Origin: Streptomyces sp. NRRL F-6492
GTDB taxonomy: Bacteria; Actinomycetota; Actinomycetes; Streptomycetales; Streptomycetaceae
Length of the DNA stretch: 25,416 nucleotides
Assembly (NCBI RefSeq): GCF_001280125.1
Contig: NZ_LGEG01000278.1
Span: forward strand, 1-25,416
Reading direction: 5' to 3'
The translations under genes and the position numbers were made by a program. Shown one piece after another: positions 9,570 to 16,818 of this stretch. Below the pieces are notes generated by a model. The model ran no database searches. It was not told the DNA's origin and saw only the letters and a program-made list of their open reading frames with translations. Every line of letters starts with the position of its first letter. The stretch's first letter is position 1.

Positions 9570-9905
9570 ATGCACCACGCCCTGATCGTCGCCCGCATGG
9601 CGCCCGGTTCGGCGCCGGCGATCGCCGACGTGTTCGCCGCCTCGGACGGCGGCGAACTGCCCCATCTGGTGGGCGTCTCCCGCCGCAGCCTCTTCCAGTT
9701 CGGCGACGACGTCTACCTGCACCTCATCGAGTCCGAGCGGGACCCGGCGCCCGCCATCGCGAAGCTGACCGGACACCCCGAGTTCCGGAACGTCAGCGAG
9801 CGCCTGTCGACGTACGTCAGCGCCTACCACCCGGAGACCTGGCGCAGCCCCCAGGACGCCATGGCGCGGTGCTTCTACCGCTGGGAGCGGGAACCCGCCT
9901 CCTGA
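9570..9905 (+). CDS. whiEVII: TcmI-like polyketide cyclase (WhiE ORFVII type)
   Basis: A 111-residue ferredoxin-like-fold cyclase of the TcmI family, expected to close a later ring of the pigment. Seen: the N-terminal strand HHALIVARMAPGSAPAIADVFA, the central VSRRSLFQFGDDVYLHLIE, and the conserved C-terminal AMARCFYRWE. It starts at ATG 9570 with AGGAAGGA at 9556-9563. It is the last gene of the ORFI-VII operon and is followed within 30 bp by a terminator. Confidence 0.93.
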   Translation: MHHALIVARMAPGSAPAIADVFAASDGGELPHLVGVSRRSLFQFGDDVYLHLIESERDPAPAIAKLTGHPEFRNVSERLSTYVSAYHPETWRSPQDAMARCFYRWEREPAS

Positions 9906-9931
9906 CCGGACGTGAGGCACGGGAAACCCGA

Positions 9932-9968
9932 AGGCCGCCGGCCCCGCGAGAAGCGGAGCCGGCGGCCT
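9932..9968. terminator. Terminator between the pigment operon and the converging methyltransferase
   Basis: A 16-bp stem with one mismatch (AGGCCGCCGGCCCCGC, 9932-9947, against 9953-9968) and a GAGAA loop, followed on the plus strand by a short T run (9973-9976). It can act in both directions. Confidence 0.85.
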
Positions 9969-10001
9969 CGGATTTTCCCCCGCCACGGGGGAGGTCCCCG
10001 G

Positions 10002-11048
10002 TCAGGCGGGGACGGTGCACTCGAAGGCGTGGAGGTACGCGTTCACCGGGCGGACCTCGCCGACGACCAGCCCCGCGTCCGTCAGCCGCTCCAGCATGCT
10101 CTCCCGCGTGTGCTTGGCACCGCCGACGTTGAGGAGCAGCAGCAGGTCCATCGCCGTCGTGAACCGCATCGAGGGCGTGTCGTCCACCAGGTTCTCGATC
10201 ACGACGACCCGGGCGCCCGGCCGGGCCGCCCTCCGGACGTTGGCCAGCGCCCTGCGGGTGCTGTCGTCGTCCCACTCCAGGATGTTCTTGAGGACGTACA
10301 CGTCGGCCTCGACCGGGATGTCCTCGCGGCAGTCCCCGGCCACGACCCGGGCCCGGGAGGCGAGCGCGCCGCCCGCCCGCAGCCGCGGGTCGGCGTTCCC
10401 CACCACGCCCGGCAGGTCGAGGAGCGTGCCCTCCAGGGCGGGGTGCCGCTCCAGGAGGCTCGCCAGGACGTGCCCCTGGCCGCCGCCGATGTCCGCGACC
10501 GACGCCGCGTCCGACAGGTCGAGCAGGTCGGCCACGTCCTGCGCGGACTGCCGGCTCGACGTGGTCATGGCCCGGTTGAACACGTAAGCGGACTCGGGGG
10601 CGTCCTCGTTGAGGTACGGGAAGAACTCCCTGCCGTACACGTCCTCGAAGACGCTGCCGCCGGAGCGCACCGCCTCGTCGAGCCTGGGCCAGACCTCCCA
10701 CGTCCACGGCTCGGTGCACCACAGCGCGATGTACCGCAGGCTGTGCGGGTCGTCCTCGCGCAGCAGCCGGGACATCTCCGTGTGCGCGAAGGTGCCGTCG
10801 GGCCGCTCCGCGAAGATCCCCTGGCAGGCCAGGGCGCGCAGCAGCCGGCGCAGCGTCCGCGGCTGGACCTGCACCGCCGCCGCCAGGTCCTCCACGCTCG
10901 CGGGCGTGTCCTGGAGGGCGTCCGCCACGCCGAGCCGCGCGGCGGCCCGTACGGCGGCGGCGCACGCCGCTCCGAAAACGAGCTCCCTCAGCCGCATGGG
11001 CGGCGGGGGAGCGGGGTCGACGGTCCTCACCGGGTCAACGGTCGTCAT
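10002..11048 (-). CDS. Class I SAM-dependent O-methyltransferase, DnrK/plant-OMT-like
   Basis: A 348-residue enzyme with an N-terminal winged-helix dimerisation domain (about 18-95; MRLRELVFGAACAAAVRAA, VEDLAAAVQVQPRTLRRLLRAL) and a Rossmann SAM domain. Motif I is SVADIGGGQGHV (183-194), followed by an acidic strand at DCRED. Where the family usually has LHDW with the catalytic His, this protein reads NILEWDDD with Glu258, so the general base is missing. The same position is also not His in DnrK and RdmB, which use other mechanisms. It converges on the pigment operon and is separated from it by a terminator. A role in O-methylating the pigment is a contextual guess, since the classical whiE set has no such gene. 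It may be co-transcribed with the beta-helix gene 69 bp upstream. Confidence 0.85.
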   Translation of the reverse strand: MTTVDPVRTVDPAPPPPMRLRELVFGAACAAAVRAAARLGVADALQDTPASVEDLAAAVQVQPRTLRRLLRALACQGIFAERPDGTFAHTEMSRLLREDDPHSLRYIALWCTEPWTWEVWPRLDEAVRSGGSVFEDVYGREFFPYLNEDAPESAYVFNRAMTTSSRQSAQDVADLLDLSDAASVADIGGGQGHVLASLLERHPALEGTLLDLPGVVGNADPRLRAGGALASRARVVAGDCREDIPVEADVYVLKNILEWDDDSTRRALANVRRAARPGARVVVIENLVDDTPSMRFTTAMDLLLLLNVGGAKHTRESMLERLTDAGLVVGEVRPVNAYLHAFECTVPA

Positions 11049-11117
11049 CTGTCGCCTTGCCTTCTCTGTCGTGCCGTGGGGAGGGGGAGTGGGGGGAGCG
11101 GGGGAGGAGGAGCGGGG

Positions 11118-12200
11118 TCAGCACATGCCCGCGGGCTCGGAGACCCCGCAGGTGTTGCCGCGGAAGGTGTTGCCCTTGCCGGTGTCCCGGTTGGCCAGGT
11201 CGGCGGTGCCGTTGCGGAGCACGACGTTGTCGCGGATCTCGTTGCGCTCGTTGAGGGCGCCCACGAAGCTCTTGAACAGCACGATGCCGCCCGACAGCGG
11301 CGAGGTGCCCCTGTTGTCCTCGATCCTGTTGTCGGCGACCAGGGTCTCCTCGGCGCCGGTGAGGACGATCCCCGAGCCCTGGAGGAAGGGCAGGCGGGGG
11401 GTCTTGGGGCAGTACTTGTTGTTGGCGTGGATGTGGTTGCGGCGCAGGCTCATCGCCCCGGCGCGCGGGGTGGACTCGTCGCCCACCACGAACACCGCGG
11501 CGCAGTTGCCGGTCGCCTCGTTGCGGTCGACGGTCACGTTCCGCAGCCGCCGCACGGTGAGGCCGATCCGGTTGCCGGACAGGCGGTTGTGGCTGATCAC
11601 CGTGCCCTTCGCGTCGACGGCCCCCGCCTCCGTGTCGGTGGTGTTGGACACGAAGAGGCCGGCGTCGCCGTTGTCCCGGGCGGTGTTGCCGCTGAGCACG
11701 GAGCGCACCGAACGCTCCTGGGCGATGCCCCAGTTGCCGTTCTTCTCGGCGGTCACCCCCCGGACCGTCAGCCGGTCGGTGCGGGACGCCCACAGGCCGT
11801 TGCGGGCGAAGTTCCTGAGCGTCAGGGAGCGCACGGTGACGCCCTCGACGGGGCGCTGGGCGGTGCCGGTCACACAGATGCCGTGGCCGGCCTCGGCACA
11901 CGCGCCGGAAGCGGCCTTGCCGGGCACGAGGACGGTGGGGAAGACGGTCGAGCCCCGCAGGGTCAGGTCCGGCGTGGTGATGGTGACGCTCTCGCGGTAG
12001 GTGCCGGGGGAGAGGACGATGCTGTCCCCCGGCCGCGCCGCGTCCACGGCCTTCTGGATCGATTCGCCGGGCTTCACCCGGTGCACCTTCCGGGAGGCGG
12101 ACGAGGAGGAGGCGTCGAGGGCGGACGGCGGGGCGGCGCCCAGGCCCGTCGTCGCGACGGCCACGGCGCATGCCACGAAGGCGATCTGTCGTCTGGTCAT
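11118..12200 (-). CDS. Secreted right-handed parallel beta-helix protein
   Basis: A 360-residue exported protein. The N-terminus MTRRQIAF followed by a hydrophobic Ala/Val core is a signal peptide, possibly Tat-type (T-R-R-x-hydrophobic). Mature sequence from about residue 40 opens with the pectate-lyase-like stretch VKPGESIQKAVDAARPGDSIVLSPGTYRESV. It continues with about ten short Asn-rich beta-helix coils (for example LTLRNFARNGLW, GVTAEKNGNWGI, NTARDNGDAGLFV, HNRLSGNRIGLTV). Cys residues near the C-terminus may form disulfides. The family (right-handed beta-helix, NosD/pectate-lyase-like) binds or cleaves polysaccharides, but no catalytic triad could be assigned. There is no Shine-Dalgarno sequence; TAGCTT sits six bases before the ATG, so the message may be leaderless. 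Confidence 0.8.
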   Translation of the reverse strand: MTRRQIAFVACAVAVATTGLGAAPPSALDASSSSASRKVHRVKPGESIQKAVDAARPGDSIVLSPGTYRESVTITTPDLTLRGSTVFPTVLVPGKAASGACAEAGHGICVTGTAQRPVEGVTVRSLTLRNFARNGLWASRTDRLTVRGVTAEKNGNWGIAQERSVRSVLSGNTARDNGDAGLFVSNTTDTEAGAVDAKGTVISHNRLSGNRIGLTVRRLRNVTVDRNEATGNCAAVFVVGDESTPRAGAMSLRRNHIHANNKYCPKTPRLPFLQGSGIVLTGAEETLVADNRIEDNRGTSPLSGGIVLFKSFVGALNERNEIRDNVVLRNGTADLANRDTGKGNTFRGNTCGVSEPAGMC

Positions 12201-12206
12201 AGGGCG

Positions 12207-12212
12207 AAGCTA
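12207..12212 (-). promoter_or_regulatory. Candidate -10 box of a leaderless beta-helix mRNA
   Basis: On the minus strand TAGCTT (12212-12207) matches TANNNT. It ends six bases before the ATG at 12200, where a leaderless actinobacterial promoter would place it. No purine-rich ribosome binding site is visible upstream of that ATG. The -35 region (TGGCGG about 17 bp upstream) is poor. Confidence 0.4.
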
Positions 12213-12291
12213 TGAGCGGGCCCACCGGCCCGCCACCGCTGATCACCCGGCCGTGCGGCCCGTCCCCCGAACGCCGCCCGCACCCCGCCCC

Positions 12292-12400
12292 GACCGGTGA
12301 TCCGGGCCCCGATCCGCACCCCACCCCGACCCGTGATCCGGGCCCCGATCCGCACGCCGCGCAGACCTCTGATCCGGGCCCCGCGCCGTCCCCGATCCGC
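12292..12400. repeat. 36-bp tandem repeat, about three units
   Basis: Units start at 12292, 12328 and 12364 with the shared core TGATCCGGGCCCCG. The first two are full 36-bp copies with scattered substitutions. The third is interrupted after the core by a few extra bases before CCCGATCCGCA resumes. Units are contiguous, so this is not a CRISPR array. The period is a multiple of three, but no gene is evident. Confidence 0.7.
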
Positions 12401-12739
12401 ATGCCGCACCGAGCCCGCCCCCGCACCCCGTCCCGTACCACCGCCCCGGCCCCGTCGTCCTCCGCCGGAGGCACCCGCACCGGACGGGGCATCACCTGAT
12501 CTCGCGTCAGGCCTCACCCGTTCGCCTCCCGGGCAGGAGCGCTCTCGCCGCCGCGGGCCCACCGCCGTGACCTGCGGCGACGGCGCCGGATCCGGCGGTC
12601 GAGAGCCCGACCGGGCGACATCCCCGGGCGCCGCTCGCGTTGCGATGATCAACCGCGCGTCTTTCCCTCGTGCTCGGAGCACAGCACAGGAGCCGCGCGG
12701 ACGAGCCGGGCGGGAACCGCTCCCCCGGAGGAGAAAAAC

Positions 12740-13252
12740 ATGCGTCTCGCCCGTACCGGTGCCACCGCCGCCCTGATCGTCGGCGCCCTGGTCCTGCCCG
12801 CCTCCACCGCCCTGGCCGCCGAGGGCGAAGCCGCCGGCCCGGCGGCCGGGGACGTCCGCGTCACCCCGGGGACGGCGTCCCCCGGCGACACCGTCACCGT
12901 CAGCACGACCGCCTGCGGCAAGGAGACCTACGGCAAGGGCGAGTCCGTCGCGGGCGGGAAGTTCCACCTCCTCCCGGGCGACCGGAAGGGCGTCCTGACG
13001 GGCGAGTTCCGGCTGCCGAAGGACGCCTCCTCCGGCACGGACACCGTGACGCTCAAGTGCCCGCCGCGCAAGAAGCTGACCGCCACGTACCGGGTCTCCG
13101 GCCGCCCGAAGGGCGCCGTCGACGCCGGCTTCGGCGGGACCGCGGGCAAGGAGAGCGAGTTCGGCCTCGGCTGGCTCCTCGCGGGCGCGGCCGTCGCGGG
13201 CGGGGCGCTCACCGTGCGCGGGCGCGCCACGGGCGCGGGGACCCGGGCCTGA
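12740..13252 (+). CDS. Exported protein with C-terminal membrane segment, unknown function
   Basis: 170 residues. A Sec signal peptide is clear (MRLARTG, hydrophobic core, ALAAEG cleavage region at about 25-28). The mature part is a small beta-rich domain (about 35-120) with two Cys residues (in TTACGK and LKCPPRK) that could form a disulfide. A Gly-rich linker is followed by a hydrophobic segment FGLGWLLAGAAVAGGALTV and a basic tail, so the protein is probably anchored in the membrane with its domain outside. No LPXTG-like sorting motif was found before the last hydrophobic stretch. The start is fixed by GGAGGAG at 12727-12733. Its stop codon abuts the sortase gene, so the two are probably a functional pair. 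I do not recognise a named family. Confidence 0.82.
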   Translation: MRLARTGATAALIVGALVLPASTALAAEGEAAGPAAGDVRVTPGTASPGDTVTVSTTACGKETYGKGESVAGGKFHLLPGDRKGVLTGEFRLPKDASSGTDTVTLKCPPRKKLTATYRVSGRPKGAVDAGFGGTAGKESEFGLGWLLAGAAVAGGALTVRGRATGAGTRA

Positions 13253-13296
13253 CGCGGCCCGGCGGCCCGCGGCCGCGGTACGTCCCGTCGTTCAAG

Positions 13297-13908
13297 GTGC
13301 TCGCCTGGGCCGCGCTCGCCGGTTCGCTGCTGCTCGCCGACGCGATGGGCGGTCACGACGTCCCGCCGCCCACCGCGCAGGCCCGGCCGCAGGACGCGCG
13401 GACCGCCGTACGGGGCGCCCCGGACCGCCCCGAAGCCGTCCCCGAACCGCTTCCCGCGTCGGATCCGGTGCGGGTCCGGATCCCCTCCATCGGGGTCGAC
13501 GCCCGTCTGATGCGCCTCGAACTGGACGGGGAGGGGAGGCTGGAGCCGCCTCCCCCGGACCTCCCGGCCTTCGCCGGCTGGTACGCCCGGGGGACCCCGC
13601 CCGGCGCGCCGGGGACGGCCGTCGTGACGGGCCATCTGGACACCCCGTCGGGGCCCGCCGTCTTCCACCGGCTCGGCGCCCTGACGCGGGGCGCAGGGAT
13701 CGCGGTCGAGCGCGCGGACGGCCGCACGGCCCTCTTCACGGTCGACGCGGTGGAGGAGCACGCCAAGGACCGCTTCCCCGACGAGAAGGTCTACGGCGGT
13801 TCCGGCCGCCCGGAGCTGCGGCTGATCACCTGCGGCGGGGACTGGTCGGGCGACACCGGCTACCGGGCCAACACGGTCGTCTACGCCACGCTGACCGGCG
13901 TGGGCTGA
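13297..13908 (+). CDS. Class F sortase
   Basis: A membrane-anchored cysteine transpeptidase domain of 203 residues from GTG 13297. Seen: an N-terminal hydrophobic segment (VLAWAALAGSLLLADAMGG), a Pro-rich linker, VRVRIPSIGVDA, then the catalytic His113 in VVTGHLDTPSGPAVFHRL, Cys179 in LRLITCGGDW and Arg190 in GYRANTVVYA. This pattern fits the actinobacterial class F group. The start is uncertain: GTG 13297 has no ribosome binding site and leaves no basic residues before the membrane segment. A CTG at 13249 overlaps the upstream stop (CTGA) and would add an Arg-rich cytoplasmic N-terminus, which suits a signal anchor better. It follows the exported protein directly and is likely co-expressed with it. 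Confidence 0.85.
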   Translation: MLAWAALAGSLLLADAMGGHDVPPPTAQARPQDARTAVRGAPDRPEAVPEPLPASDPVRVRIPSIGVDARLMRLELDGEGRLEPPPPDLPAFAGWYARGTPPGAPGTAVVTGHLDTPSGPAVFHRLGALTRGAGIAVERADGRTALFTVDAVEEHAKDRFPDEKVYGGSGRPELRLITCGGDWSGDTGYRANTVVYATLTGVG

Positions 13909-14051
13909 ACCGGGCCCGGCCCGCGCCGTCCCCACGCGGATCCCCCGGGCCCGTGCAGGGTGCATCCGCCGGCGTCCCGATCCCGGAAGGAAGAACGGGT
14001 GCCGGCGGAGCGCACGGAGCCCGCCGGGACGGAAAGCAGGAGGACAGCGCG

Positions 14052-14492
14052 GTGATCAACGTGCAGCGGACCATGGTCGTGGCCGCACCCCTCGACGACG
14101 TGGTCGCCTATCTGGAGGACTTCGCGCGCACCGTCGAGTGGGATCCGGGGACGGTCCGGTGCGTCCGGCTCGGCGACGGGCCCGTGGAGACCGGGGCGAC
14201 CTGGCGGAACACCTCCCGCTTCCGCGGGCGGGAGACCGAGCTGCTCTACCGGCTGGCCACGCGCCGGCGCGCCCGGCTGGTCTTCGTCGGGGAGAACGGG
14301 ACCGTCACCGCCACCGACGACATGGTCTTCGACGCCCTCTCGGACGCGGTCACCCGGGTCACCTACCGGGCCTCCCTGCGCTTCAAGGGCCTGGCGCGCC
14401 TCGCCGCGCCCTTCCTGCGCGGGGAGTTCGAGCGGCTCGCGGACGCGACCGCCGAGCGGCTCCCGGCGGCGGTCGCCGCGCGCCTTCGCTGA
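14052..14492 (+). CDS. SRPBCC-family (polyketide cyclase/dehydrase-like) protein
   Basis: A 146-residue single-domain protein of the START/Bet v1-like fold. Seen: INVQRTMVVAAPLDDVVAYLEDFARTVEWDPG at the N-terminus, the strand GATWRNTSRFRGRETELLYRL, and a long C-terminal helix with an Arg-rich end. Such proteins bind hydrophobic ligands; many are annotated as polyketide cyclases without biochemical support, and this one is well away from the pigment operon. The start GTG 14052 is chosen because AGGAGG lies at 14038-14043. A longer in-frame start at 13953 would add a low-complexity tail without a comparable site. The stop codon is only 20 bp from the converging UBP-finger gene. Confidence 0.8.
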   Translation: MINVQRTMVVAAPLDDVVAYLEDFARTVEWDPGTVRCVRLGDGPVETGATWRNTSRFRGRETELLYRLATRRRARLVFVGENGTVTATDDMVFDALSDAVTRVTYRASLRFKGLARLAAPFLRGEFERLADATAERLPAAVAARLR

Positions 14493-14512
14493 GCCCCCCC
14501 GGAGGCGTGCCC

Positions 14513-14881
14513 TCAGGGGCCCTCCGCCCGCACCAGGAACAGCTCGTCCGCGAAGCACCAGGCCCAGTCCTCGTCCGGGGCGAGGGACACCGCCACCGGA
14601 TGGCCGGTCGCGAGGTGGTGGGCGTGGGCGTGCGCGCCGGGGGAGCTGTCGCAGCACCCCACGTATCCGCAGGTCGCGCACCACCGCAGCCGCCGCCACG
14701 CGAGTCCCCGTGCCGCGCACGGCGCGCACACGGCCCCCGAAAGGGTCCCGGGGCCTTCCGGGGCGTCCAGATGGGCGCAGTGCCGGGGCGTCGTACGGCC
14801 GCCGTCGGGCGCCTCGCGCCAGACCGGGCGCGGGCCGACGGGCCTCTGGGGGCCGTCTGCGGAGGACCGGTTTTCCGTCAT
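14513..14881 (-). CDS. UBP-type zinc-finger protein
   Basis: 122 residues. The central part is a zf-UBP-like cross-brace: Cys35/His37, Cys52 and Cys55 in CAPC, Cys68 and Cys71 in CATC, Cys76/Cys77, and His84-His94 in HAHAHHLATGH, then a C-terminal strand pair DEDWAWCFADELFLV. Bacterial stand-alone UBP fingers are common in Streptomyces, and their function is unknown; they should not be assumed to bind ubiquitin. The ATG overlaps the stop codon of the SDR gene (ATGA, 14881-14878), so translation is coupled and the two probably form one operon. Confidence 0.8.
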   Translation of the reverse strand: MTENRSSADGPQRPVGPRPVWREAPDGGRTTPRHCAHLDAPEGPGTLSGAVCAPCAARGLAWRRLRWCATCGYVGCCDSSPGAHAHAHHLATGHPVAVSLAPDEDWAWCFADELFLVRAEGP

Positions 14882-15567
14882 GTCCTCGCGCCTTCCGTCG
14901 TTTCGTTCCCGAGGCGTGCCAGGAGTGGCGCGACGAGGTGCGACTCCACCGCCCCGGCCGCGGCGGCCCCCTCGGGCAGGGGCGGGGGAGTGCCGACCAC
15001 GGCGCGGCCGGCGAAGCCGTTGTCCAGATGGGGCATGCGCACGTCCAGGACGGAGACCCCGGCGCGGCGGGACTCGCGGGCCACGACGCCGAGCCACGCG
15101 GCGAGCGCGGACTTGGCGGCCGCGTAGTCGGCGGCGCCGGACACCGGGCGGTCGACGATCGCCCCGGTCACGACGGACACGGCGCCGCCCGGCGGCAGCA
15201 CGCGCAGGGCTCCCCGGACGATCGCCATGGGGGCCAGCGCGTTCACCGCCACGAGGTGCTCGGCGGCGGCCTCGGGCATGTCCCGGGCGGCGCCGAAGCC
15301 CGCCACCCCCAGGGCGACCACGACGGCGTCGAGCCCGCCGAGGGCTTCGGCGGCCCAGGGGGCGAGCGCCCCGCAGGCGCCCAGGTCGTACGCCTCGAAG
15401 GAGTGGTACGGGCGTCCGCCCAGGTCCGCGGCCCTTCCGGCGAGCCGGGCCCGGTCGCGGCCGGCCAGCGCCGTCGACGCCCCCAGCTCCGCGAGCCGCC
15501 CCGCGGCGAGCCCTCCGACGGTGCCGGTCGCCCCCACGACCAGGACGCGCTTTCCGCCGACGCGCAT
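14878..15567 (-). CDS. Short-chain dehydrogenase/reductase family protein
   Basis: A 229-residue cytoplasmic Rossmann-fold protein. Seen: the nucleotide-binding motif VLVVGATGTVGG (8-19), an Arg-containing loop AGRDRARL that favours NADP(H), the structural Asn109 in AVNALAP, and the catalytic YxxxK with Tyr148 and Lys152 (DYAAAK). The usual catalytic Ser about 13 residues before Tyr is absent: the segment reads VVTGAIVDRP, with Gly135 at that spacing and Thr134 next to it. The substrate is unknown. The start ATG 15567 is preceded by a strong GAGGAGG (15579-15573), and a perfect 12-bp palindrome lies just upstream. The stop overlaps the UBP-finger start. Confidence 0.85.
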   Translation of the reverse strand: MRVGGKRVLVVGATGTVGGLAAGRLAELGASTALAGRDRARLAGRAADLGGRPYHSFEAYDLGACGALAPWAAEALGGLDAVVVALGVAGFGAARDMPEAAAEHLVAVNALAPMAIVRGALRVLPPGGAVSVVTGAIVDRPVSGAADYAAAKSALAAWLGVVARESRRAGVSVLDVRMPHLDNGFAGRAVVGTPPPLPEGAAAAGAVESHLVAPLLARLGNETTEGART

Positions 15568-15582
15568 GGCGGCCTCCTCGCC

Positions 15583-15604
15583 CGGACCGGTCCGTCCGGT
15601 CCGT
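15583..15604. promoter_or_regulatory. Candidate operator of the SDR/UBP-finger operon
   Basis: CGGACCGGTCCG (15583-15594) is a perfect 12-bp palindrome. It overlaps a direct 9-bp repeat CCGGTCCGT (15587-15595 and 15596-15604). It sits immediately upstream of the SDR ribosome binding site and resembles a TetR-type operator in layout. No regulator gene is adjacent. Confidence 0.4.
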
Positions 15605-15690
15605 GGATGCTGCCCGTGATTCGCTCCGGGCGGGGCTCGCGGATGCGGACCGGGGCGATCGGCGAGGAGAAAAGGGGCGGGGCGGACGGT

Positions 15691-16761
15691 CTACTCGAAG
15701 AACTTCAGGCTCCAGCCGGTGTTCGTCTGCGCGCCGGGGACACCGGCCCGCCGGTACGTGGTGTCGCCCCACCAGCAGAAGCCGCCGGTGTACCAGTAAC
15801 GGTTCTCCCAGGAGTACGGCGTCCCCTTCGGCACCGCGTGGAACATCAGCGGGAACGTCGGGCCGGCCGGCGGGCTCGTGGCGATGTCGCCGTCGAGCAG
15901 GACGAAGCTGTGGTGGCCGGGTCCGTCGACGCGCAGCGTCGGGTCCCAGCCGGTCGTCATGGCGTCGCGGTGGGAGCCGAAGAGGCAGCCGTTCGACTTG
16001 TACCAGTCCCACACGTACGTCGGGTCGCCGCCGGCCCGCAGCCGCAGGTCGGCCAGGCAGTACCGGTCGCTCCAGCTGCCGTTGGCGGAGTACACGACGT
16101 GCAGCTGCCCGTTCGGGTCCTTGATCGCCTCGGGGGACTCGTTGACGTACGGGTTGCCGACGACCCGCTCCCAGGGCTCGCGCGGCTGCGAGATGACGTA
16201 CCGCGCCCCGGTCGGGGTGGTCGGGGTGCTCATCCGGGCGATGTAGAGGTTCTGCTCGACGTTCGTGTCCCCGGCCCAGCCGGACCACACGAACCAGCGC
16301 TGCCCGCCGAAGGTGAACAGGGTGCCGTCGATGGCCCACTTGTCGTCGGGCAGGGCGAGCTTCGTCTCCGCCGTGTACCCGCCGTCGGGGCTCGCGGAGC
16401 TGATCGCGTACATCCGGTGGGCGGCGCCCCGGCCGGCCGTGAAGTAGACGTGGTAGCGCCCGCCGTCGCGGACGATCTCCGGGGCCCACACCTCGCCGAG
16501 GTTCCGGACGTCGGTCCAGATCCGGCGGGCCGGCGCGGTGGCGAGCCCGGCGGTCGACGAGGCCTGGCGCACGTCGATGCCGTTGCCGGTCGACTGCACC
16601 GCGATGTAGGTGCCGCCGACCCGCAGGACGCTCGGGTCGGCGGCCCGCAGCGAGGTCTGTCCCGCCTCGGCGGGGGCGGCCCCGGGCAGGGCCGCGACCA
16701 GGGCGAAGAGCAGGGAGAGGGCCAGGGCGACCGCCCCGGAGGGACGTCGTGCACGTTTCAT
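15691..16761 (-). CDS. Secreted glycoside hydrolase family 43 enzyme (arabinofuranosidase-like)
   Basis: 356 residues. A signal peptide (MKRARRPSG, hydrophobic core, cleavage near AEA-GQ at 33-35) leads directly into a five-bladed beta-propeller. The GH43 triad can be placed: Asp42 in AADPSVLRVGG (general base), Asp145 in WAIDGTLF (pKa modulator), and Glu208 or Glu211 in VNESPEAIKD (acid). The family's inverting enzymes remove arabinofuranosyl, xylosyl or galactosyl residues; the overall pattern fits exo-arabinofuranosidases best, but substrate cannot be proven. The start ATG 16761 has GGGAG upstream, and a longer in-frame extension lacks a signal-peptide-compatible N-terminus. It diverges from a GH2 gene. 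Its promoter carries a TTGACA box and a downstream LacI-type palindrome. Confidence 0.9.
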   Translation of the reverse strand: MKRARRPSGAVALALSLLFALVAALPGAAPAEAGQTSLRAADPSVLRVGGTYIAVQSTGNGIDVRQASSTAGLATAPARRIWTDVRNLGEVWAPEIVRDGGRYHVYFTAGRGAAHRMYAISSASPDGGYTAETKLALPDDKWAIDGTLFTFGGQRWFVWSGWAGDTNVEQNLYIARMSTPTTPTGARYVISQPREPWERVVGNPYVNESPEAIKDPNGQLHVVYSANGSWSDRYCLADLRLRAGGDPTYVWDWYKSNGCLFGSHRDAMTTGWDPTLRVDGPGHHSFVLLDGDIATSPPAGPTFPLMFHAVPKGTPYSWENRYWYTGGFCWWGDTTYRRAGVPGAQTNTGWSLKFFE

Positions 16762-16792
16762 GGTGGCTCCCGGTGAGGCCGGCCGACATGGT

Positions 16793-16806
16793 TTACATCG
16801 ATGTAA
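16793..16806. promoter_or_regulatory. LacI-type operator in the GH43 leader
   Basis: TTACATCGATGTAA is a perfect 14-bp palindrome with a central CG, the hallmark of LacI-family sites. It lies about 6-19 bases downstream of the predicted GH43 transcription start, where a bound repressor would block elongation. Confidence 0.65.
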
Positions 16807-16818
16807 TCCCGCGTCCGC

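Larger units (their letters stand above)
12201..12739. other. Gene-free intergenic region with tandem repeats
   Basis: About 540 bp between the divergent beta-helix and exported-protein genes. Open frames exist on both strands, but they are Pro/Arg/Gly-rich repeats without recognisable domains and look like GC-driven shadows. The only structure seen is a 36-bp repeat at 12292-12400 and a short GTTG-N7-CAAC inverted repeat near 12640-12654. The promoter of the gene at 12740 must lie here but was not located. Confidence 0.5.

Noticed and set aside
12292..12400. CRISPR array based on 36-bp periodicity
   Set aside because: The 36-bp unit is the whole period; there are no spacers between copies.
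12197..12967. Minus-strand gene of 256 residues over the 36-bp repeats
   Set aside because: It is antisense to the well-supported exported-protein gene, has no domain or signal, and its sequence is repeat-derived.
13953..14051. Longer start for the SRPBCC gene
   Set aside because: The added residues are low complexity, and AGGAGG is placed correctly only for GTG 14052.
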